Positions 1 through 14,480 of a stretch of DNA of 64,000 nucleotides are shown piece after piece (position 1 is the first letter of the stretch; each line of letters begins with the position of its first letter). The translations under genes were made by a program, and so were the position numbers. This stretch comes from Hetaerina americana. Lineage: Eukaryota > Arthropoda > Insecta > Odonata > Calopterygidae. A model generated the notes under the pieces. The model made no database searches, was not told the DNA's origin, and was given only the letters and a program-made list of their open reading frames with translations. The stretch lies in NCBI GenBank assembly GCA_022747635.1, contig JAKTNV010000003.1:98232454-98296453 (forward strand). Reading direction: 5' to 3'.

Positions 1-670
1 TGAGAAGTGTATGGACATGAAAAACGTGCGGAAGTGATGCAGGGAGTTTTTTGATGGCCGGGAAAACGTCCACGATGAGCAGCGGTCTGGGCGGCTGAGT
101 TTGCCGGAATCAACGGTGGCTCCAATTGACGAGATGGTGCGCAAAAACCGGAGAATTACCCTTCATGAGATAAAGAAAGGCCTTAATAATAATAAGAGTG
201 GCTACTTCTCCGTGCAGAATATTGTGTCGCAGGTCCTCGGTTACAACAAGGTGTCTCACCAAAGGAGTGTCTTTGCATCATGACACTGCACGTCCACATG
301 TGTCCCATCAAATGACCTCCCTACTCAATGAACTCGGCTGGAATATCATCGACCAGCCTCCTTATTACTCAAACGTTGCCCCCAGCGACTACCACTTCTT
401 TCCCGCTCTCAAAATACACCTTGGAGGAAATTCAAGTTAGACGAGGAAGTGCAATAAGCAGTCGTCAGTTGGTTCGTGACGCGGCGGGAGAAAGGTACGA
501 TGTTGATATTAAAAAGCTGCTTGCAAGGATGCAGAAAGTGATTGATTGTCAAGGCGACAATGTAAAAAAATAGCTAAATACTCAGCCTTTCCAACGATAT
601 ACTCAAAGTTGAGAATAAATATGAGTTTTTATGAAAAAAAGGAGACCTTACTTTTCGAATCGCCCTCATA
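1..670 (+). mobile_element. Decayed mariner-like transposon, left end outside window
   Basis: Remnant of a Tc1/mariner DNA transposon; the transposase would cut and paste the element at TA sites. Reading plus frames gives the N-terminal helix-turn-helix part (FFDGRENVHDEQRSGRLSLP, then IDEMVRKNRRITLHEIKKGL) to about 265. It jumps directly to the C-terminal catalytic third (HHDTARPH ... VAPSDYHFFPALKIHLGG) at 278-435. The middle of the gene, with the first catalytic aspartate, is deleted. The two remaining aspartates have 34 residues between them, as expected for DD34D mariners. A frame change follows, and the C-terminal part ends at a TAG near 571. The right terminal repeat ends in TTTTCGAATCGCCCTCA followed by TA at 669-670. 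Non-functional: internal deletion and frameshifts. The left terminal repeat is not in the window. Confidence 0.85.
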
Positions 671-1060
671 GATTACTTAAAATTATAAAATATCAATAAA
701 TGTTTAATTCAAGGTAATCAATTAATATTTTTAATGTAAAACCATTATTTTGGGGTAGTTATTCAATTATAAATTTTTAAATGCTACATGTATATTTTAA
801 AAGGACCGAAAATTGCACGATGATTATCCGATATGACCCAAGTATGATTGTGAAATAATAGTTACAAAAGAGGGGAGAAAAGTGAATTTGTGAAAATGGA
901 GAAAATTGGTCATCTTTATTTGATACAATACTTTTATTTGAATGGCCTCAGCCAAACCAATATAAAAACTGACCTGGATTCTACCCTGGGTGATCTGCTC
1001 CGTCGTTAACAACAATAAAATATTGGGTGGCAGAGTCTAAACGCGGCCGCACGAGCTGTC
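671..1060. other. AT-rich spacer between two mariner remnants
   Basis: No recognisable gene, RNA or repeat. Short open frames here have no family signature. A single GC-richer patch containing GCGGCCGC lies at about 1040-1055, just before the next mariner remnant. Confidence 0.6.
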
Positions 1061-1980
1061 AAGTAAAGCATTGCATTGGTTGATCAAATGAGGTGATGAC
1101 TCAAGAAATTGTGAAGAAAATCATTAAGTAATACTGGATGATCGTCAACTAAAAATGCGCGAGCTAGTAAACATAGTAGGCATTTCAAAAATTGCGGTAT
1201 ATCGAATATTAACTGAAAATGGGACATGAGAAAGGGTTGTGCCAGATGGATGCTCACACTTGAGCAAAATCAGTGTTGTGAAGATGTTTCAATTGAGTGT
1301 TTAGCAAAGTTTCACAGCAACAAAGCAGAATTCTTGCGCCGTTTCATAACCATGGATGAAACATGGGCCCAACGCTTCACACCCTAGATACAAAAGAAAA
1401 ATCCAAATAATGGATAAATATTGGAGAACCGTCGCCAAAGAAGGCCAAGACCGTTTTATCTGCAGGCAATGTCATGGCATCGGTTTTTTGGAATGCGCGT
1501 GGCATGATTTTTAATGAACATCTCAAAAAAAAAGAAAAACTAACAACGGTGAGTATAATACGAACTTATCGCAACATTTTAGCGAAAAAATTTAGCGAGA
1601 GTAAGCAAAGAAAGAGTGGTTTTATCAAGCCAATGCACCAGCCCTCAAATCCGTAATAGCAATGGCCAAAAGTCATGAATTAAAGTTTGAAATTCTGACC
1701 TATTCACCTGATCAAGCCCCCTCGAATTATTTTCTGCTTGCAAACTTGAAAAAATGGCTCACTGGTCAATGATTTTTCAACCGTGAAGAAGTGATGCCGG
1801 CAGTTAATGGCTATTTTGAGAAGCAAGACAGCTCTTATAATGAAAATGGTATCGAACTTATAACGCATCACTAAGAAAAGTGTATAGAGCTGAAAGTCGA
1901 TTATGTTGAAAAATGAATACATTTTTTTTAACTTTTATGTATTCTTTCTTGGGTCGGGTACTTTTGGGATTACCCTCGTA
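1061..1980 (+). mobile_element. Decayed mariner-like transposon, second copy
   Basis: Frameshifted transposase remains are readable on the plus strand. The second DNA-binding helix region (DDRQLKMRELVNIVGISKIA) lies at about 1140-1200. The block LTLEQNQCCEDVSIECLAKF then leads into FITMDETW at about 1345-1370, which carries the first catalytic aspartate. A C-terminal part resembling SSPLELFSACKLEKMAHW lies near 1715-1765, where the usual SPDLAPSNY motif has become degenerate. Many stops and frame changes show it is dead. The right terminal repeat ends with TTTTGGGATTACCCTCG and TA at 1979-1980. The left terminal repeat is not found, so the start is approximate. The conserved blocks follow mariner transposases of the common insect type. 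It lies 390 bp from the previous copy, in the same orientation. Confidence 0.8.
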
Positions 1981-4318
1981 GAATGCATACTGGTTATGGT
2001 TGTAGCTAAATTTAAAACATTTATATGAGCTTACAATCTTTTTAATTTTTGAAAATAGATAAAATACATGTTGGTTCCTTTTTTTGTGTTATAATTGATG
2101 TGCAAAATGTATAATGGAATATTACTCAAGTAAGGCAGGGGGTAGATAAAAAGCAGGCTAATATTTAACCGAATTTTTTTCCCTTGCTTAGTTGGACATC
2201 GTTAATTATGATGCATTATCATGCGTGGAAAACAAGATATACATTTAATCATTTTACATTTTATTTTTAGCAATATGTTTTATAATACACTGGTATAAGT
2301 AGAAGCAAACATTTAATTAAATGACGTACCTTAGGTGATGTATTCCTTTAAACGGTCGCTAAAGTTGACGTTATTACTAAAATGGGAAAAAATAACTAAT
2401 GATAATAAATAATGATCAAGTCCTAAAATAACTGAAATTATTTTAGGACTTGATCATTGAACTTCATGAATACCTACAGCATATAGTATATAGAATGGCT
2501 ACACAAACAGAGAATTAATCCTAAGGCTTTTTACTACAGAGTGGAACCAAATTTCAAAAAAATGTATTGAGAAGAATTTTATTTAATGTTCTATTGCATT
2601 ACTATATTCAATAAATAACTGATTCAAATTCAATTGGTTTCACTCCGGGTGCGTTAGTGGCAGTCATTTAAATTTCACACGTTTATAAAATCTCTTTAAA
2701 AATAATTGTTTACGGAAAAAAATTAAATATTGTCAATTCCTCTAACGTTTTAACTTTACGACTCTTGTTTCAATGCGTTGTATCGTTAGTTAACTGAAAA
2801 TAGCTGCTTCAATATGATACTATGCATTGTAAACCGGTTCGTAAGATTAAGATTCCGTGTGGAATCAACAAAGTGGCAAATTTTGTTTCCGTTAATTCGT
2901 TCACTTATTACACAGGAACAATTAAGATGACACAGGAAGAGCAAGGCTCTGCATAGGCACTTATCTTCCGTTTGACCTAATCTTTCGACAAAAAGTAACT
3001 GAAATTTACGTAAATTGTCGGTCTTTGTACTGCTCTAACTGAAGTTAACATCAAAACAGCTGCTTCCATATGAAGTAGATAGTCAAGTATTGTAGAAATA
3101 GGTATCAAAATGTTTGAAATTTAAATGGCTTTCACACACCCAAAGGGTAAAAAATTCAAATTAGTTTTTTTTGAGGACGCCGAGTTATCACTACCATAAA
3201 CCCGAAAGAGGACACGTTGGCATACTGGTTTTGTTCGTGGTTAAATTTGGTGCTTCAGAAACATAAGGAGGGTCTAATGAAGATTTTTACCAGACTTGAT
3301 TCTTCTTTCGCTTCTCAGAGGAAACGGAAAATCTCTGTGTTGAGAGCTATGGCAACAAAATAAGTCATATTGATGGCTTCTGATTAGAAAGCTTTGACAA
3401 TATTACAACTCGCATGCAGGGCGTGGTTTATGAGCATTTTGTTTCAGTTCACAAAACTGTAAATATGTAATACTAGAGTGATGGATTGAAAAATACCTAT
3501 GCTTAAATCTAAAGCAAATACCACATTTAAAGCAGCTACCTAGCTGCCCGACCATAGTGCTTGATGGTCGCTCACAGAAAATGTTTTTGCTTAATATTTT
3601 GTGAAACTTAGTTTCAAACACGACCACAAATCAGTTAAGACCCATCCCCAAAGGACATTACCTATTCCTTAATGTGAAGGAACTTTGTGCAAGGATATTT
3701 GAGTGTCAGAAGCAACGGTAAAAGCTGCTCATATAGGGAATTTTTTGAGGAAATGAATTTTATTTGAACAGTCCCTATAAATTGTGGTCCGTTTTGCTAT
3801 TGTTGCTTACATTTGCCATAATATTCTTCTTGAACGAAAATGCTAACTTTTTTAGCGCAGACTTAAGGAGGCTTATGCCCATATGAAGTTTTTAAGATTT
3901 TAGTGTGCAGAGAAAATTTAATAAAATAAATTGGACGGAAAAGAAAATAAAAGAAAGAGCATCACTCCTGTGAGGTAGGAGAAAGCGTTATTGGAAAGAA
4001 GTAAAGAACCAACCAACATGTATACTAACTATATTTAATGAACTTTGCATAGAATATAATGCATTTTTCACCGTATCACATTACCCTGTAATTAGGGTTA
4101 ATTTTTTCCAACTATCTTTGCATACTATTCAATTAATATTTTTGAATGCATCTTGGAAAAAGGTGAAATTTTAAATGCACACTTTTCATTAGAATAAGAC
4201 TATTTCTCAAAATAGAGGTGGTAATAGTTTTGTCGTAATTGAGAAATTTATGAAGGACGTCTGTCGTGATGTTAGTTGTTCAAGCATATGGAAAGGAAGA
4301 GACAGTTCCTCAGAACAG
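1981..4318. other. AT-rich intergenic DNA
   Basis: No supported gene. Apart from the hairpin at 2411-2458, I see no transposon motif. A 74-residue minus frame at 3403-3627 contains CxxCxxC and paired histidines but does not match zinc-finger spacing. Confidence 0.55.
2411..2458. repeat. Perfect 21-bp inverted repeat with 6-nt loop
   Basis: The arms 2411-2431 and 2438-2458 are exact reverse complements (left arm begins AATGATCAAGTCC) around the loop CTGAAA. A transcript from either strand would fold into a 21-bp stem. It could be a tiny foldback element, a decayed MITE or a small-RNA hairpin; the sequence alone does not decide. The stem is AT-rich at its loop end and mixed in the middle. Confidence 0.9.
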
Positions 4319-6200
4319 ATTATTATTATTATGAGGTAATCTACCAGTTAAACTAAGTTTTGGGATGGAAACAACTACCAAATAAATATATTGTGACTCC
4401 TAACAAAACAAAACACAATCCAGCAACCTTTTCTACATCAGGTCCTACTTTATCTCTAAGTACTTCCCTCCTCCCTACATCCCGTGCAACATCCCTATCC
4501 TGTCCCTGCCCTTTCCTCGTTTGCCTAATATTATCCCCTCTATTACAGTTTTCAGTATCCCATTGCCAGTCAATATATCTTTCACCACTGTTTCCTGCCT
4601 CCATGGGATTTCTCCCAACAAACCCCTCTTTTCGCCCACCATACCAATCACCTACACATTTGTTTTCGTTTCAGTACATTTCACCTTCTTTATTCTTCTC
4701 CACACCCACATTTCATAAGCTGGAGGCTTCGTCTACGGCTCTTCGGCTACGTCTATCCTCCTGCTTCAATGACCACGTATCCGCGCCGCAGATAGCTATG
4801 CTGCATATCAAAGCTTTTACGAGTCTTTTCTTAATATTCTTACTCAACGTCCCTGTCATCAACTCCCTCCTCCTTGTGAAAGCCTCTTTGCCTAGCGCAA
4901 TACTTCTCCTTACGTCCCAACTACCGTGTTGTTCCAAAACACTTTCCAGATACGTGGACTGTTGTACCTGCTCTAGTTTTTGCCTTCCTACTTTAATGTT
5001 TAGCTTATCCTTTCTCTTTATGGAAAATCGCATGACCTTTATTTTATTAATATTGATTTTCATTCCATATGTGTCGCACTGAATTTCCTATCCACTCTGC
5101 AATGCTTGCAACCCCTTAGCTGACTGACAAACTAAAGCTTGGTCATCAGCATTTTTTGAATTCACCGCAGACTTTCATTCCTACCTCCAATTCTTCCCAT
5201 GCCTCTTTAATCATTGCCTCCTCATATACGTTGAACAACAACGGTGATAATGGGCAACCCTGCCTTACACCTCTTCCTATCACTGCCCATCCGTACTCCC
5301 CGTTCCCCACTCGCAACTGAGCAGTCTGAGACATGTACAGTTTGAGGATTAGCCTCATGTCCCTCCAATCCATTCCCTTTTCCTTCTATACACTCATTAG
5401 TTTTTCCCAATTCACTCTATCAAACCTTTTTTTGAAATTTACGAAACAGGAAAATACGCCCTGATTATATTCTATATTCCTCTCGATTAGTGATCTCATT
5501 ACTGCAATGGCATCACTCGTATCTCTCCCCTTCCTAAACCCAAACTGATCATCCCCTAAGTAATCATTGACCCTACTCTCTATACTTTTGTTTATGATCC
5601 TGAAAACAACTTTTTCCGCATGAGATATAAAACTTATTGTTCTGTAGTCCTCACATAATGTAGCCTTTACCTCTTGCGGAATAGAAACTAACACTGATCT
5701 TACAAAGTCGTCAGGCCAGATTTCTTCCTTAAAGATACTACAAATCAGCCCATAAAGCCTCTTCCTCCCACATTTACCTAAACCTTTCAGTAGTTCCGCA
5801 CCGGTTATCCCGCCCCTCGGCCTTATTTAGTATCATCTCCCTCAATCTCCTTTCTATATCATCGTCTAGTATGCCTGGACCTAAGCTATCTTCCTTAACC
5901 TCATGTTACTTTTCTATATCTAACTTTGTTGGTCTAAGTTCCTTCATACACATTTCTTTTATACATTCCTTCCAACTCTCTTGGTTTTTTTCTGTGTCAA
6001 CTATTATGTTAGCCGCCTTCTCTCTAACTGTTTCCATAGATCTTCCCTTCTTACTTCCCGATAGTGATTTAAACCTTGCTGTATATCGCACCAATTTAAC
6101 TCTTCCACTGCAAACTTTCAACATCCTCGCACTGCGTTTTCCCCCATGTTTCTTTTGCCTTGTTTGTTACCCGTCACAATTTTTTATTTAACTCTTTGTA
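4319..6200 (-). mobile_element. Decayed LINE (non-LTR retrotransposon), 5'-truncated
   Basis: Minus-strand remnant of a reverse transcriptase. From 5' to 3' on the minus strand: a linker before the polymerase (KNQESWKECIKEMCMKEL, about 5930-5990); the fingers/palm start (DYRTISFISHAEKVVFRIIN) and DDQFGFRKGRDTSDAIAVMR at 5500-5650; CFVNFKKRFDRVNWEKLMSV at 5390-5450, where a key palm aspartate is replaced; QTAQLRVGNGEYGWAVIGRG and RQGCPLSPLLFN at 5225-5330; the catalytic NADDQALVCQSAKGLQAL near 5090-5150; and the C-terminal KINIKV-type and KQEDRR blocks to 4735. A decayed tail resembling LLGEIxRRKxxVVKDILxGNGILKTVIEG runs to about 4370. Several frameshifts make it inactive. The endonuclease domain is absent, so the copy is 5'-truncated. 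A short (TAA)n run at 4320-4333 is probably the 3' tail. The exact LINE clade is not resolved. Confidence 0.85.
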
Positions 6201-6436
6201 CTTCATTTTGCCGAAATCATTTGTTTACTTTTCATCCATATTCTTCTCCCACAGTCTTTCTAATGAACCAATGGTTGCCATTTGTCATTTTTTTTATGTG
6301 TTAATTTAGTTTTCACCCATGTTCACGCAGGAAGATCGGAAAGAATGCATTCGTCATTTTGTTTACAGACTTATATACGTTTTTTAATGTGACTGGTTTA
6401 TACGTATACACACGCCCACACACTCATACACACAAA
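6201..6436. other. AT-rich flank of the LINE
   Basis: No feature beyond the uncertain 5' boundary of the LINE. Confidence 0.4.
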
Positions 6437-9109
<2,673 letters not shown>

Positions 9110-10240
9110 AAAATATACTGACTTCCTGCTCCCCATTTATTCGGTCCAATACCTCTTCTATTTCCTTTATGCAACTTACACAAGTTCTATCATCAACCCG
9201 TCTTTAATAGTTGATTACTCCTAAATTACCCTCCTTGCATATACTGCCTCATTTGAATTTCTCCTAATAAGCTTCTGTCGTCGCACGCCATATTTTCGAC
9301 TTTTTTTGTGCTTAACTTTCTACCCATTAAACTAATAATATTCTCATCCACATCCATATTATGAAAACCACTTAGATGCTCTGATCCCTTAGTCTCAAGG
9401 ACAGAGTGTCTGCACCGTTAAAGGCCATTTATCAATATTAAATGTTTCGCCATCACTTACTCCTGTATGTATAGGTTTCTTTGACTACCGCTTTTATTTT
9501 ATTCCCTTTTCACCTCTTCCCTCTTCAGGACGCTTCATAAATAGTTTACCTCTTCTATTTGATCCAGGAAATGCCCCAATGATATTATACGTAAATATTA
9601 GCCTCTTATATTTTTTGAGGGGCTATTTAATTTAAAATTTTCTAATTGATTCTGATTTTAATTCTATCCCATTGATTTGACCCCACTACTATCCCATTGA
9701 CCCCACATTATGTGTATGGTAAGAAGGTATAACAGCAGTCCTTTGGCTCACCTGCAAAGTACTGAGTGATAATCCGTTCATCAAATTTATAGAGATCCCT
9801 AACAAATTTCAGTTCTTCCTCCAACTCATTTCATTCCTCTTTGACCATTTCCTCTGAATATATATGAAAGAACCTGGATGATAATCGAAAACCAGTTTTT
9901 TCTCTGTTTGGAACTGCCTATCTAGACATTTTTCGCTACCCACTGCCGTGACCCCCAAGAGAGCTACATGCTATAGATGGATCCCTCATATCTAATCCTA
10001 TCTTTTTTATAAAACCTATAGGGCCACACAATTTACTATAATGTGCCCCTAGATAACATCCAGGAAACATATAAATGCATCATAGGTGTCCAAGGGCAAT
10101 TAAAGCACCTTGTTCTTATATTCCTCTCTTTTTAAGATCACTTAGAGAGTGGAATATTATTTTGTATCAGTGACCTCAATACTAATGTGGCCTTTATCGT
10201 ATATCTACTATTTATAAAGTAAACTTATTTCCCACGGATG
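9110..10240 (-). mobile_element. Heavily decayed LINE fragment
   Basis: On the minus strand, degenerate reverse-transcriptase blocks survive across several frames. SSRFFHIYSEEMVKE and NELEEELKFV (about 9800-9890) correspond to the segment just upstream of the ADDQA catalytic box in the same LINE lineage as the copy at 4319-6200. After a gap come KVSNE- and RRQKLIRRNS-like blocks near 9250-9330, followed by STIKDGL, corresponding to the conserved C-terminal block. Upstream traces of the palm (CFLDV) lie near 10070. The catalytic aspartates are lost, and stops and shifts are frequent. Boundaries are estimates. The call rests on the order of several weak blocks rather than one strong one. Confidence 0.6.
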
Positions 10241-10779
10241 AATTATCAATAGTTTTTACCGTCATTTTATATTTGACGATAAGTAGCATCCTGTCTGAAT
10301 GTGAAACCAAACGGGTGGTACGTCCGTATGTTACAGATTTATGAAAATTATGCTTTTATGTTGCTATTTTATTGCTTCTCCGCTGTAATTTACTTTGCGT
10401 TTGTGTTGGTTCATAATATTTTATGTATGTATATGTATTTATAAATGGACATATGCATATATTTATTAGTAAGTGCAAATCTTTGCGTAATGTATGTCTC
10501 TCTCTGTCTATATGTATTTAAGTGTATGCATGCTTATTCTTATTTTGAATGAAAGTATTTATAATAATAGGTTACAGGGAAAAGGGCCCATTTAGTCTCA
10601 ATTTTATCCTAATACATAGTTCTTAAACCCTTGAATTTCCCTATGGTGTGAGGCAGGAGATGCAGCACCAGGAGGAAAGGGTAAGGGATGAAGCGGGTAG
10701 GGTTTTTCAAATGGATGGGGAAAGGAAAGGGGAACCTGCAAAAAATATATATAGTATATAAAAAATATATATATATAAA
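10241..10779. other. AT-rich spacer with a short TA-rich track
   Basis: No gene recognised. A small purine-rich patch lies at 10640-10740, followed by irregular TA repeats at 10745-10779 next to the LINE 3' tail. Confidence 0.5.
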
Positions 10780-10800
10780 TATAATCGTATAATCGTATAA
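10780..10800 (-). repeat. Octamer tandem tail at LINE 3' end
   Basis: Plus-strand units TATAATCG at 10780-10787 and 10788-10795, then a partial TATAA. Interpreted as the 3'-terminal repeat of the CR1-like LINE, by analogy with octamer tails of that clade. Confidence 0.65.
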
Positions 10801-12660
10801 CCCTGCGCAGTCGCCACCTTGTACGTTAATACTTATTATGTCGAGCCGGCTCCTGGGGGATTTCGATTACATAAATTCTGGTCTCTTATTGTTCTCGGAA
10901 AAAATGACCATTTAAATCTCTCTGTCCTGCAGTCAATCTCTCTAATCTTACATTCGTGATCCCTCCGCCCGTAATACGTTGGGGTTCGTATTATGTTCTT
11001 GATGTCATCGGAAAAGGACCCATCTTTAAATGTTTTTAATAAGTTTAATCTATATTGTAAACGCCGCTGTGTAGGGGAATCCCAGCCGAAATTTTCTTGC
11101 AAAGTAGTTACGCTACTGCGTTGGTCATAGCAATTTTTGACAAATCTAGCCCCCCTCCGCTGAACTCGTTCCAATTCCGAAATTAAATTTATCTCTTGAG
11201 GATCCCATATACTGGCAGCATACTCTAGCTGGGGCCTGACTAGGGCAAGAAAACATCGTTCCTTCACTTTTTCGTCATATTTACCCAGCACTCTTTTTAC
11301 AAATCCCAATTTTTTATTAGCGCGGCCGCATATTTCCCGTATGTGCTTTCCCCAGGACAGATCGTGAGTAATTGTTACACCCAAGTATTTGAAAGCATCT
11401 TCCCTCGCGATTTCTGTTTGCTTCACTTTGTAACTAAATGGGGGGGGGGGTGTTACTCTTTTCCCAAAAATGTATTGCTACGCATTTTTTCAAGTTTAAT
11501 TCCAATTGCCATGTATCGCACCAAGTCTGGATTGCATTTAGGTCGTTAGCTAACGTGACTCTATCATCGCGACTTCGAATGTCCCCATAAATCACCGCAT
11601 CGTCAGCAAAAAGACGGAGCCTGCTATTAACCACGGTGCTGAGGTCATTTATGTAAATAAGAAACAAGAGGGGGCCTATGACACTTCCCTGTAGTACATC
11701 CGACGTGACCTTAACAGTATCGGATGATACACCGACCAGGACTACTGTTTGAACACGATTTTTTAAAAATTGTCTTATCTAGCTTATAACGCTCCCGTGT
11801 ATTCCATAACTTTCCAACTTAGCGAGTAACTTGCAATGAGGGACTTTATCAAAAGCTTTTTTAAAATCTAGAAATATGGCATCAACTGGAATATCACTTT
11901 CCCCGGAATGCATTATATCATGAACAAATAGTGCGAGTTGAGTTTCGCAGGATCTACCTTTACGGAACCCGTTTTGGTTATTAATCAATAAATCTTGGCT
12001 ATCGAGGTACCTCATTATGGAACTAACAATGATGTGCTCAAAAATCTTACAGGAGATGGAGGTGAGCGATATTGGCCTATAATTACTGGGGTCCTCCCGG
12101 TCTCCATTTTTAAATATGGGTGTCACAGAAGCTATCTTCCAGCCGCTTGGCACGCTTTCTTCTGCTAATGATTTCTTAAATATTATATTAAGATAAGGAG
12201 CAATTTCAGACGACAGTTCTTTATTCACGCCAGCCGGTATCTCATCAGGTCCCGGAGATTTGTGGGGGTCGATATTTTTAAGGAGTAACTCTATTCCGCG
12301 GGTGGAAAAATCGATTGCATGCATTGGCTGTAGAAATGTTTTCGGAAGGTTCTTTGGTATATTCGGGGAGCATTTGTTGAAAACACTGTGGAAGAATGCG
12401 TTTAATATGTTGGCTTTATCTAAACTACTTGTTACTTTATCCCCTTTTTCGTTGTTCAATGAGTTTACGGTGGACTTTTTTCCCTGCACATCCCTGACGT
12501 AGGACCAAAGCATCTTTGTTCATCATATCAAACTGCTACGTAAGAGAGATTCTTTAATTAAATTTGTTATGCGTTCACTCGCAATGTCGTATTCTAATAC
12601 TGCTATTTTAGTTTTGATTTTGCCAATAAGGTTCTACAACGCTTCATTTAAATATTCAAA
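10780..12660 (-). mobile_element. CR1-like LINE, reverse transcriptase nearly intact
   Basis: 5'-truncated non-LTR retrotransposon on the minus strand. The reverse-transcriptase reading runs from 12513 down to a TAA at 10836-10838, with only two clear lesions: a TAG at 11779-11781 (same frame on both sides) and a one-base shift at an 11-nt C run (plus-strand G run, 11440-11450). Blocks in order: HKSPGPDEIPAG; IFKNGDREDPSNYRPISLTS; NGFRKGRSCETQLALFV; AIFLDFKKAFDKVPH; LQGSVIGPLLFLIYINDL; the catalytic FADDAVIY; the thumb block YLGVTITHDLSWGKHI; and LERVQRRGARFV near the C-terminus. That last block and the GPLLFLIYINDL style are typical of CR1/Jockey-group LINEs. The 3' end carries a tandem octamer (two copies of CGATTATA on the minus strand, 10780-10800); octamer tails are a known CR1 hallmark. 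Traces extend upstream to about 12660. The endonuclease domain is missing. Confidence 0.88.
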
Positions 12661-13020
12661 ATAATTTATGTACCTAGTGTTAAAATACACATTTTAGGTC
12701 TCTAAGTTAATTTAAGGTAATTTATTTAACTCAGTGAACAAAAATTGCAGTAGAAAATAAGGAGAGGTTATTTTTAGAATTAATACGGTGCTCTTATATA
12801 TATTATGTTCTATAGCGACACCCTTCGTATTTTTGGGCTGAATTGTTTATGCTACCATTCATATTCCTACAAAATCCAACCCTCATCCAACGTTAGCATT
12901 ATACACATGTACCCATAAATAACCTACGCGTAGCAATCGCAAGTAACTACGTAGCTTAGTACCATTTTCAAGAATTTACAGGAACAGGTAATTAAGGTTT
13001 CTCAGAGATATTTTATATTT
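12661..13020. other. AT-rich spacer
   Basis: Nothing recognised. Confidence 0.5.
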
Positions 13021-14020
13021 CTTTAAGGTAATGAATATTCACTTGACAGCACCATTGGGTGTTCCCATAATCTCTTCTCCACTTAGGCATCCCGAGAAGC
13101 CATTAGGGCATCGACGTGTGCCTTTCTACTGCTGCCGACGTGGCCGTACCCTCACGGGCAATTACACCGGGGAGATACGAGAGAGAGAGGGAAAGAAAGA
13201 TATTGATGGAACGAATGCGCCGGGGAACATCCTTCCCCCATCTTCATTCTTTTCCGAAGGTAATTAAAGGACTATGCGCGCCACACACAAGGAGAACAGC
13301 CGCGCAGGGACGGAACACGCCGCGCCTTGCGAAGGGGCAATAACTCAAGGTAGCCCCATTTCTGGAGGACTCAAGTCGTCACTTATGAACCCCTCTTCCG
13401 CCCCCCTCACGCTTCGTCAGCCAAAGAAATCCCCTCGCATTGCCTCGCCATCCCACACTCCCAGATGCACACTGGCACGCTAGCACGCTCAGACACGGCT
13501 GCTACCCCACCCCTTCTTGGTCCCATATGGCCTCCTTCTTCCCATTCTTCTCCTGGTTCCCCAACCACCCCCTCCTTGAGACGCATTAAACCCCCTCTTT
13601 CTCCATGCCCCTCCTTCCGCCCCATCATCCAGCCTTATCCAATTCCCTGGCTTTCCTCCCGCCCTCCCCCTATTCATATCCAACCCCCGATCCTCCTGAC
13701 TCTTCCCAGATACCCCTCACGTACGCAAACACACGTGGAGGAATGGGGGAATATGTAGCAGAGCGTTTGGAGAGGAGGAGAAGGGATAGTGAAGGAGCGA
13801 ACCGAAAGACATTACAAGCGAGGGCTCCACCCCTAACCCCAGCCCACCCCACTCCTTCCCTAATGTCCCGTTTCCATCTTACTAATTTCCTTTCGAAGGC
13901 CTTCTCTCCGTCTTCTACACGCCTCTTCGGTTTCTCCCATTCTTCCGTCAATATTTCGCTACACGTCCTCTTTGCTTCCTGTACCAGAATATACTTCCAT
14001 TTCCCAACATGGAAATAGCT
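13021..14020. other. GC-rich island, strongly pyrimidine-biased
   Basis: Balanced CpG-containing sequence (13060-13340) passes into CT-rich sequence (13380-13730 and 13820-13990), with a short purine-rich stretch at 13735-13800. Open frames of 60-137 residues on both strands are Pro/Ser/Leu- or Gly/Arg/Glu-rich because of composition. I do not call them genes. The contrast with flanking AT-rich DNA is sharp. Confidence 0.6.
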
Positions 14021-14480
14021 ATGATTTTCTTCGCATATGCATTAATCACCTTCGAATATTACCACCTGGAGTAAATGCTCGTACCAGTACTTCAAGATAG
14101 ATAGTTCCCCAAGGCATTTGGTATATTAAACTACTTACTTAAAATAACTGCCAAATTCTGTTACTAAGCCAAGATTATGTTTCTTCATGGCATGTATCAC
14201 CTCAAACTATTCTTAAAGGTCGGTGTGACTGATTCGGAGAAAACCATTCAAATGATATGTGATTTTATCGCCTAAAGCTGTCCGTTTATCAAAGAATATT
14301 TTTGAGGATATTGAATATTATACTTGCTAGCGATTTGGAAAAGTGACGAGGGTTTGCTTATGGAAGCATTAATTTTTCCCATTACTCAGTCTCATGTTAC
14401 GCCTAGCATTATCTCATAATTACCAAAAATTGCATGATCAATTTTTGCTTCTGCATTCCATTTTTTTATTTTTACACTTT
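14021..14480. other. AT-rich spacer
   Basis: Nothing recognised. Confidence 0.5.

Noticed and set aside
3403..3627. Zinc-finger-like minus frame with CxxCxxC and His-His
   Set aside because: Cys/His spacing does not fit C2H2 or CCHC patterns, and there are no neighbouring fingers.
4360..5082. 240-residue plus-strand open frame
   Set aside because: It is the antisense shadow of the minus-strand LINE reverse transcriptase; Ser/Leu/Pro-rich with no domain.
13605..14018. 137-residue frame in the pyrimidine-rich island
   Set aside because: Pro/Ser/Thr content follows CT composition; several overlapping frames on both strands look equally open.
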